Source: Georgenia sp. SYP-B2076
GTDB lineage: Bacteria; Actinomycetota; Actinomycetes; Actinomycetales; Actinomycetaceae
Length of the DNA stretch: 64,000 nt
Direction: 5' to 3'
Assembly: GCF_003991205.1 (NCBI RefSeq)
Contig: NZ_RXOZ01000032.1
Location: forward strand, 186,001-250,000
The notes below the pieces were generated by a model. It searched no databases, was not told where the DNA came from, and saw nothing but the letters and a program-made list of their open reading frames with translations. Of this stretch, positions 58,220 through 64,000 are shown one piece after another. A program made the translations under genes and the position numbers. The stretch's first letter is position 1. Every line of letters begins with the position of its first letter.

Positions 58220-58641
58220 GCTACCTGGTGCTCAGCCTGGCCTTCCTGGTGGGGGCCGGCGCCGTGGCCCTGGCCGGGGGCCGCGTGGCCCGGCCGGGGC
58301 GGCGCTGGTGGGTCGCGAGCGCCGTCGTCGCCGCGGGCCTGCTGGTGCTGACCGTGGTGTTCGACAGCCTCATGGTCGCGGCGGACCTGTTCCGGTACGA
58401 GGCCGCCGCGCTCACCGGCCTGCGGGTGGGGCTGGCGCCGGTCGAGGACCTCGCGTGGCCCCTCGCCGCCGCGGCGGCCCTGCCCGCGCTGTGGGAGCTG
58501 CTGGGGGCGCGCGAGAAACGCCGGGCCGCGCGGGCCGGGGCGCGGCACCCCGGACGGCCGTACGCCGGCGAGCCGCACCCCGGCGAGCCGCACCCCGCCG
58601 CACGGCTCGCCGACCGCGAGGGGGCCCGGGATGAGCACTGA
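58216..58641 (+). CDS. Lycopene cyclase subunit (CrtYd/CrtYf type)
   Basis: 141 residues, three helices. VLTVVFDSLMVAADLFRYEAAALTGLRVGLAPVEDLAWPLAAA is the partner-subunit signature (PxEDxxxP-like). The roughly 45-residue C-terminal tail is hydrophilic with a GEPHP duplication and is probably dispensable. It overlaps crtYe by 4 nt and crtEb by 11 nt. Confidence 0.88.
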   Translation: MSYLVLSLAFLVGAGAVALAGGRVARPGRRWWVASAVVAAGLLVLTVVFDSLMVAADLFRYEAAALTGLRVGLAPVEDLAWPLAAAAALPALWELLGAREKRRAARAGARHPGRPYAGEPHPGEPHPAARLADREGARDEH

Positions 58642-59527
58642 CGTCACCCGCGCGGGTGGCGTGCGGGCGGCGCTGCGTCAGCTGCTCGGCGCCTCCCGGC
58701 CGGTCAGCTGGATCAACACCGCCTACCCGTTCGCCGCGGCCTACCTGCTCACCGCGGGGCGGGTCGACCTGCCCTTCGTGCTGGGGACGGTGTACTTCCT
58801 CGTCCCCTACAACCTGGCGATGTACGGCATCAACGACGTCTTCGACTACGAGTCCGACCTGCGCAACCCGCGCAAGGGCGGCATCGAGGGCGTCGTGCTG
58901 GGGCGGCGCTGGCACCGCCTGACGCTGGGGGCGGCGGCGGCCGCGAACGTGCCGTTCCTCGTCGCCCTCGTGGCGCTGGGGGGCGCCGCCTCCACGGCCG
59001 TGCTCGCCGTCAGCGTCTTCGCGGTGATTGCGTACTCCGCGCCGGGCCTGCGGTTCAAGGAACGGCCGGTGCTGGACTCCGTCACCTCCGCCACGCACTT
59101 CGTCAGCCCGGCCGTCTTCGGGCTGGCCCTCGCGGGCGGCGGCCTCAGCGCGCCGGTGCTGGCCACCCTCGTCGCGTTCTTCCTCTGGGGCATGGCGTCC
59201 CAGGCCTTCGGGGCCGTGCAGGACATCCTCAGCGACCGCGCCGCGGGCATCGCCTCCGTCGCCACGTGGCTCGGGGCGCGGACCACGGTGCGCCTGGCCA
59301 TGGCGGGCTACGGTCTCGCCGCGGCGGTGATGCTCGGGGCGGGCTGGCCCGGGGCCCTCGCCGGGCTCGTGCCGCTGGCCTACGTGCTCAGCGTCGCGCC
59401 TTTCCGCCGGCTCACCGACGCGCGGAGCGAGGAGGCCAACCGCGGGTGGCGGCGGTTCCTGTGGCTGAACCTCGTCAGCGGCTTCCTGATCACCCAGCTG
59501 CTGATCTGGATCGCGCTGCGCGGCTGA
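58631..59527 (+). CDS. crtEb: Lycopene elongase / prenyltransferase (UbiA family)
   Basis: 298 residues, eight to nine helices. UbiA Asp-rich motif YGINDVFDYESDLRNPRKGG and second motif QDILSDRAAGIASVATWLGAR. CrtEb-type enzymes add two C5 units to lycopene, giving C50 flavuxanthin. Gene order E-B-I-Ye-Yf-Eb is that of the decaprenoxanthin cluster of Corynebacterium, so a cyclised C50 pigment is predicted; ring type (epsilon, gamma or beta) cannot be read from sequence. Convergent with the PP2C gene, 3 bases apart. Confidence 0.9.
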   Translation: MSTDVTRAGGVRAALRQLLGASRPVSWINTAYPFAAAYLLTAGRVDLPFVLGTVYFLVPYNLAMYGINDVFDYESDLRNPRKGGIEGVVLGRRWHRLTLGAAAAANVPFLVALVALGGAASTAVLAVSVFAVIAYSAPGLRFKERPVLDSVTSATHFVSPAVFGLALAGGGLSAPVLATLVAFFLWGMASQAFGAVQDILSDRAAGIASVATWLGARTTVRLAMAGYGLAAAVMLGAGWPGALAGLVPLAYVLSVAPFRRLTDARSEEANRGWRRFLWLNLVSGFLITQLLIWIALRG

Positions 59528-59530
59528 GGG

Positions 59531-61009
59531 TCACCGGCGCGGCTGCAGGCTGAACTGGTCGCTGAGGTCCGCCCACCGGGCGACCAGGATGGTCGCGTCG
59601 TCCTGCAGGACGTCGTTCTGGTACCCCAGCACGTTGCGGACGAGCCGGCGCACCGTCTCCGGCGGCGGCTGGGCCGTCGACATCTCCCGCTCGAGGAAGT
59701 CGACGAGCCGGTCCACGCCGAAGAACCGTCCCTCCCGGTCGCGCGCCTCCGTGATGCCGTCCGTGTAGAGCACCAGCACATCGCCCGGCTCGAGGATCTC
59801 CTCGGCGACGCTGACCCCGCGCGCGGGCATCCCGAACACCGGCCGGCGCCCCCCGGTCAGCGACTTGACGACCTTCTTCCGGCGCATGAGCAGCGGGTAG
59901 GGGTGCCCGGCGGCGATGTAGCGGAGCCGGCCGGAGCCCAGGTCGAGCTCGGCGAGCACCGCGGTGACGAACCGGCCCGTGCTGTCCACCTGGCCCGTGA
60001 TGATCTCGTCGATGGCCATCGCCTGGTCGAAGAGCGTGCCGCCGTTGCGGCGGGCGCTGCGGTATGCGGACAGCGCCATGGCCGTGACGACGCCGGAGTC
60101 CAGCGAGTGCCCGGTCGCGTCGAAGATGGCCAGCTGCGCCGTCGTCTCGGAGAGGGCGTAGTCGAAGGCGTCTCCGCCGACGTTGTAGCAGGGCTCGACG
60201 GCGCCGGCGAGGACCAGCTTGTCCGTGCCCGCGGTCATCGGGGGGAGCAGCTGCCAGACCAGCTCCGCGGCCGCGTCGCGCGGGCGCCGGCGCTGCACGT
60301 TGTCCAGGGCGTCGCCGTAGTGCGTGGTGGCGACGACGAGATGGCCGATGAGCATGGACAGCCAGGCGAGCTGGCGCCTGAGCGCGAGATCGTGCGGGTC
60401 CCCCGGCTCGGTCAGGACCGCCTCCATCACGCCGAGGCGTTCGGCGCCGTCGACCAGCGGGACCCACACGCGCGCCCGCCCGCCCGTCTCGACGCCGATC
60501 GTCTCCAGGAGCCGGAACGCGCGCCCGGCGACCGAGGTGTCCACGCCCAGCGGCGGGCGGTCCTCGGCGCCCGGCCCGGGCACCGGGTACAGACGCTTCT
60601 GGTCGTAGTCGACGAGGTAGAGGACGATCCGGACCCCCAGGGCCGCCCCGGCGGCGGCGGCCACCGCCGCGAGCCGGTCGGGGGGTGCCAGGTGCATGCC
60701 GTCCACGACCCGGATGGCGGCGCCCGTGAAGCCGTCCTCCGGCTGCGGCAGGCGGATGGTGTGGCTGTAGGGCACGCCCCGCCGCCAGGTCATCTCGTCG
60801 ATCCGCTCGTTCACGGCCAGCGCGAGGCGGTCCCGCTCCTGGGCGGGCAGCGGGAGGAGGCCGCTCAGGTACGCCTCGACCTCGACGAGCCCGGCACTGC
60901 CCCCGAGCGCGAAGTAGCGGCGCCACAGCTGCTCGAGGCTGAGGTCCGCCCGCTCGCGGGCGAGGCCGAGCAGGCGCCGCTGCTCGAGCTCGCCGCCGTC
61001 CCTGGCCAT
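59531..61009 (-). CDS. PP2C-family serine/threonine phosphatase (GAF-SpoIIE type)
   Basis: 492 residues. A helical N-terminus, then a GAF-like sensor about residues 110-250 (VRIVLYLVDYDQKRLYPVPG), then a SpoIIE-type PP2C domain about 265-485: VEPCYNVGGDAFDYAL with metal-binding Gly-Gly-Asp, IFDATGHSLDSGVVTAM, RLRYIAAGHPYPLLMR, LVLYTDGITEAR, DDATILVARW. Expected to dephosphorylate an anti-sigma-factor antagonist. Four bases separate it from the GAF-ANTAR gene upstream, implying cotranscription. Confidence 0.88.
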   Translation of the reverse strand: MARDGGELEQRRLLGLARERADLSLEQLWRRYFALGGSAGLVEVEAYLSGLLPLPAQERDRLALAVNERIDEMTWRRGVPYSHTIRLPQPEDGFTGAAIRVVDGMHLAPPDRLAAVAAAAGAALGVRIVLYLVDYDQKRLYPVPGPGAEDRPPLGVDTSVAGRAFRLLETIGVETGGRARVWVPLVDGAERLGVMEAVLTEPGDPHDLALRRQLAWLSMLIGHLVVATTHYGDALDNVQRRRPRDAAAELVWQLLPPMTAGTDKLVLAGAVEPCYNVGGDAFDYALSETTAQLAIFDATGHSLDSGVVTAMALSAYRSARRNGGTLFDQAMAIDEIITGQVDSTGRFVTAVLAELDLGSGRLRYIAAGHPYPLLMRRKKVVKSLTGGRRPVFGMPARGVSVAEEILEPGDVLVLYTDGITEARDREGRFFGVDRLVDFLEREMSTAQPPPETVRRLVRNVLGYQNDVLQDDATILVARWADLSDQFSLQPRR

Positions 61010-61013
61010 CGCC

Positions 61014-61736
61014 CTACCGCCGGCGCCGGGCGGTGCCGCGGGCCAGGGACTGGGCGACGTCTCGCACGCTCTTCCGCTCGCGCTGCGACATCCCGATGAG
61101 GGTCGCGAACGCGGCGTCCTCGTCGATGCCGTCGCGGGCCATCACGATCCCCATGGCCACCGAGATGGTGTCCCGGCTGCGCAAGGCGTCCTTGAGGTCG
61201 TCGGTGAGGCGCCGGGCGTTCTCGTAGGACTGCACGTTCGCGACGAGCACGGCGGCCTGCGCGCCGAACATCGCCAGCAGGTGCTCGCTGCGCGGGTCGT
61301 AGGCCCCGGGATGGAAGGAGTAGACCTTGATCGCCCCGAGCGCGACGTCCCCGGCGACCATGGGGGCGCTGAGCACGGAGTGGAGGCCGAGCGCGGCGGC
61401 GGCGCGGCACCACCGCGGCCAGCGGCTCTCGGTGGCCAGCTCGTCGACCCGGCACGTGGCGCGGTCGGCCCAGGTCTGCAGGCACGGACCTTCCCCGAGC
61501 TCGTACTGGAGGTCGTCGGCGCGCTCGACGACGGCGTCGGAGGCCGCCGTCGTGGTGCGGCGCCCGTGCTGGTCCATGAGAGAGATGCCCGCGCCGACCG
61601 TGCCGGGGATGGTGTCCGCCGCGAGCGACGTCACGAGGCGCAGGGCGCTGCCGACGGTCTCCTGCGAGAGCAGGAGGCCGGACATGCGGGCGAACACCAC
61701 CGCGAGCTCGTCGGCGAGCGGGAGCGGCTGGGTCAC
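61014..61736 (-). CDS. GAF and ANTAR domain protein
   Basis: 240 residues. GAF domain about 15-165 (TVGAGISLMDQHGRRTTTAASDAVVERADDLQYELGEGPCLQTWADRA). C-terminal ANTAR RNA-binding domain about 170-235 (LKDALRSRDTISVAMGIVMARDGIDEDAAFATLIGMSQRERKSVRDVAQSL). Binds paired hexaloop hairpins in leader RNAs to prevent termination. GTG 61736 with AGGAGGTG. Co-occurs with the downstream PP2C phosphatase; a signal-sensing pair. Confidence 0.92.
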   Translation of the reverse strand: MTQPLPLADELAVVFARMSGLLLSQETVGSALRLVTSLAADTIPGTVGAGISLMDQHGRRTTTAASDAVVERADDLQYELGEGPCLQTWADRATCRVDELATESRWPRWCRAAAALGLHSVLSAPMVAGDVALGAIKVYSFHPGAYDPRSEHLLAMFGAQAAVLVANVQSYENARRLTDDLKDALRSRDTISVAMGIVMARDGIDEDAAFATLIGMSQRERKSVRDVAQSLARGTARRRR

Positions 61737-61920
61737 GGGGCACCTCCTGGGCTGCGGCCCGCGCCGTCGGCGCGAGGACCGATACCCGTTCCGGTGGAGC
61801 GTCGCAGCTGCCCACCGTCACGACCTGCCCCCAGTGTCCTCCTGTTCGGCCCCGTGGAACGGGGAATGGTGCGGCGGATGTGGGGTTGCGGGGCGTGCTC
61901 GTGCGGTTGCGCGGCGCGCC

Positions 61921-63372
61921 CTAGGTGCGGTGCTGCATGTCCTCGAGCTCCATGCCCTTGGTCTCGCGCACGAACTTCCACACGAAGATGAACGACAGGA
62001 TCGCGCACAGGGCGTAGAACCCGTAGGCGATGCCGAGGGAGAGGTCCTTCATGGCGGGGAAGCTCACGGTGATCAGCCAGTTCGCCACCCACTGGGCGCC
62101 GGCGGCCAGGGACAGGGCCGCCGCCCGGATGCGGTTGGGGAAGGACTCCCCGAGCAGCACCCACACGATCGGGCCCCACGACATGCCGAACGAGACGACG
62201 AAGAGGTTGGCGGCCACCAGCGCGATCGGGCCGGTGGCGCCGGCGAGCACCGGCGCGCCCTCCGCGTTGATCGGGGCGGTGCCGAAGATGACGGCCATGG
62301 TGGCCAGCGTCACCGCCATGCCGACCGAGCCGATGAGCAGCAGCGGCTTGCGGCCGAAGCGGTCGACGCTCGCGATGGCGATCAGCGTGGTGCCGACGTT
62401 CACCACGGCGGTGATGACCGTGATGATGAAGGAGTTCTGCTCGCTGAAGCCGACGGCCTCCCACAGGATGTTCGAGTAGTAGAAGATCACGTTGATGCCG
62501 ACGAACTGCTGGAAGATCGACAGGAACAGGCCCACCCACACGATGGGGTACAGGCCCCCGCCGGGGGCCCTGAGGTCGCGCCACTTCGGGCGGGTCTTGT
62601 CCTTCAGCGTCTCCTGGATCCGGCCGATCGTGTAGTCCAGGTTCTTGGGGCCGAGCACACCCGCGAGGACCCGGCGCGCCTCGGCCATCCGGCCCGTCCC
62701 GACGAGGTAGCGCGGGGACTCGGGGATCGTGAGCGACAGGATGCCGTAGGCGAGCGCCGGCACGACCATCGCGAGGAACATCCAGCGCCAGGCCTCGAGC
62801 CCGAGCCACAGGCTCAGCCGCGAGCCCCCGGCGATGGTGGCCAGCACGAAGTCGACGAGGAGGGCCAGGAAGATGCCGGTGACGATCGCGAGCTGCTGGA
62901 GCGAGCCGAGTCGCCCCCGGATGCGGGCCGGCGCGATCTCGGCGATGTAGGCGGGGGCGATCACGGAGGCGACGCCGACACCCAGGCCGCCGACGATGCG
63001 CCCGACGATGAAGACCCACAGGTTGGGTGCGAGGCCGGTGCCCACCGCGCTGACGAGGAACAGCACCGCGGCGATCCGCATGACGGCGAGGCGGCCGACG
63101 CGGTCGGCGATGCGCCCGGCCGAGAGGGCGCCGACGGCGGCGCCCAGGAGCGCGGAGGCCACGGCGAAGCCCAACGGCCCGCTGCTGACGTCGTACCGGT
63201 CCTGCACCGCGGCGACCGCGCCGTTGATGACCGCGCTGTCGTAGCCGAACAGGAAACCGCCGAGCGCCGCGACCGACGAGATCCGGACGACGCTGATCTT
63301 GCCTCCCCCGCCGCCGCCGGGGGACTCGTCGTAGATGGATTCCTCGTCGGTGAAAGAACCGTGCTCACCCAT
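61921..63372 (-). CDS. Sugar porter family MFS transporter
   Basis: 483 residues, 12 helices. Sugar-porter signatures: ALGGFLFGYDSAVINGAV in TM1, RIADRVGRLAVM, GRIVGGLGVGVASVIAPAYIAEIAPARIRGRLGSLQQLAIVTG, PESPRYLVGTGR, FQQFVGINVIFYYSNIL and VDRFGRKPLLLIGS, ending VRETKGMELEDM. Proton-coupled uptake of a hexose or pentose. ATG 63372 chosen because family length fits and a GAGAAGGCGGG site precedes it. Stands alone. Confidence 0.93.
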   Translation of the reverse strand: MGEHGSFTDEESIYDESPGGGGGGKISVVRISSVAALGGFLFGYDSAVINGAVAAVQDRYDVSSGPLGFAVASALLGAAVGALSAGRIADRVGRLAVMRIAAVLFLVSAVGTGLAPNLWVFIVGRIVGGLGVGVASVIAPAYIAEIAPARIRGRLGSLQQLAIVTGIFLALLVDFVLATIAGGSRLSLWLGLEAWRWMFLAMVVPALAYGILSLTIPESPRYLVGTGRMAEARRVLAGVLGPKNLDYTIGRIQETLKDKTRPKWRDLRAPGGGLYPIVWVGLFLSIFQQFVGINVIFYYSNILWEAVGFSEQNSFIITVITAVVNVGTTLIAIASVDRFGRKPLLLIGSVGMAVTLATMAVIFGTAPINAEGAPVLAGATGPIALVAANLFVVSFGMSWGPIVWVLLGESFPNRIRAAALSLAAGAQWVANWLITVSFPAMKDLSLGIAYGFYALCAILSFIFVWKFVRETKGMELEDMQHRT

Positions 63373-63561
63373 GACGCCCGCCTTCTCTGCCGAGAAGCCC
63401 CGCGCTCCGGTGCGGCCGTGGCACCGCTCCCGAAGGGCGCTGACCTTGTGGACCATGCGGAATGAAGCGTAGGTCGCACCCCCGCACCGCGCATACCCGC
63501 CGCGGGACCGCGGGTGCGCGACGGCGGCCGCGGGACCGCGCCGGCGCGGTAGCGTCGCCCG

Positions 63562-64000
63562 ATGATCAGCACCCGACCGCAGGCCTGCAGCCGTCTCAGC
63601 GTCGAGAACGGCGACCCGCTCGCCGGCACGGCCTCCACCGCACGCGGGTTCCTCCTCGTCGAGCACGGCGGCCCGTGGGGCAAGAAGCCGCTCCGGGATG
63701 CCGTGTTCCGCGGCCCGGGTGGCGCCCACGTCGACCTGGGCGGGAACCTCGGCCGGGTCCTCGAGCCGCTCGGCGTGACCGCGCTGCTCGTCCGGCGCCC
63801 GGGGGCCCGCCACGGCATCCCCTCCCCCGCGACCGTCATGCTCGTCGCCGTGGACCAGGCCGGCGGGCGGGGGGCGCGGACCAGCGTCGAGGGCGTGTCC
63901 GAGATCCTGGGCTGGGACGTGCCGGGGCTGCTCGGCGAGCTGCGCACCGGCCGGACGCCGGCCGGCTGGCGGCCGCTCGGCACGCAGTACTTGGCATGCA
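63562..64000 (+). CDS. Sucrase/ferredoxin-like family protein, 3' end outside window
   Basis: 146 codons visible before the edge. CSRLSVENGDPLAGTASTARGFLLVEHGGPWGKKPLRDA is the conserved start of Suc_Fer-like proteins, which carry a thioredoxin-like [2Fe-2S] ferredoxin domain further on. The iron-binding Cys residues would lie outside. ATG 63562. Divergent from the sugar porter by about 190 bases. Confidence 0.85.
   Translation, partial: MISTRPQACSRLSVENGDPLAGTASTARGFLLVEHGGPWGKKPLRDAVFRGPGGAHVDLGGNLGRVLEPLGVTALLVRRPGARHGIPSPATVMLVAVDQAGGRGARTSVEGVSEILGWDVPGLLGELRTGRTPAGWRPLGTQYLAC

Noticed and set aside
1-64000. CRISPR arrays, insertion sequences, tRNA and rRNA genes
   Set aside because: None seen. 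The tandem repeats have no spacers of CRISPR type, no transposase motifs appear, and no cloverleaf candidate was found in the gaps.

Overview
The window is about 64 kb of very GC-rich DNA with dense coding, many GTG starts and frequent 4-nt ATGA/GTGA overlaps. The gene content (C50-type carotenoid cluster, DUF222-HNH endonuclease, GAF-ANTAR regulator, YihY, DUF4383, small acidic proteins) fits an actinobacterium of the Micrococcales, perhaps near Georgenia or Cellulomonas. That placement is an inference from gene content; no rRNA or tRNA gene was seen.

Layout. 1-24.7 kb holds mostly housekeeping or scattered genes: a sugar-dehydrogenase lipoprotein cut by the left edge, a zinc alcohol dehydrogenase with an unusual epimerase fusion, a YbdK-type ligase, an ECF sigma factor with an anti-sigma-like membrane protein, an apparently SOS-controlled DUF222-HNH gene, CBS and DUF4383 proteins, YihY, a GH15 enzyme, a patatin phospholipase, a threonine dehydratase, a CYTH protein, a histidine phosphatase, a PlsC acyltransferase, a cold-shock protein and a GNAT.

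24.8-45.8 kb is a sugar-acid/hydroxy-acid catabolic island. It contains an IclR regulator, a seven-gene minus-strand operon (dipeptide-type ABC importer, RraA/HMG-aldolase-like protein, TSUP exporter), a LysR regulator divergent from kdgD-KGSADH-gudD-usp (D-glucarate to 2-oxoglutarate), a tctCBA-usp tripartite tricarboxylate transporter operon, and an LDH2-family dehydrogenase followed by an L-2-hydroxyglutarate oxidase. The promoter regions of the kdgD, tctC and LDH2/lhgO units share an inverted-repeat operator with an identical 31-nt spacer. I read this as one regulon, probably under the LysR protein.

45.9-53.2 kb holds ogt, a DHFR-family protein, a lipoprotein, a CDF metal exporter, a small hydrolase, an FGGY (gluconate-type) kinase, a repeat-rich non-coding stretch and a C40 peptidase.

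53.2-59.5 kb is a carotenoid cluster, marR / idi-crtE-crtB-crtI-crtYe-crtYf-crtEb, translationally coupled throughout and predicted to make a cyclised C50 carotenoid. A 19-bp palindrome in the marR/idi intergenic region looks like the MarR (CrtR-like) operator. The IDI protein lacks two residues known to be catalytic in E. coli IDI. 59.5-64 kb holds a PP2C phosphatase, a GAF-ANTAR regulator, a sugar-porter MFS protein and the start of a sucrase/ferredoxin-like protein.

Short perfect tandem repeats (units 7-34 bp, 2-5 copies) recur in the intergenic regions throughout.
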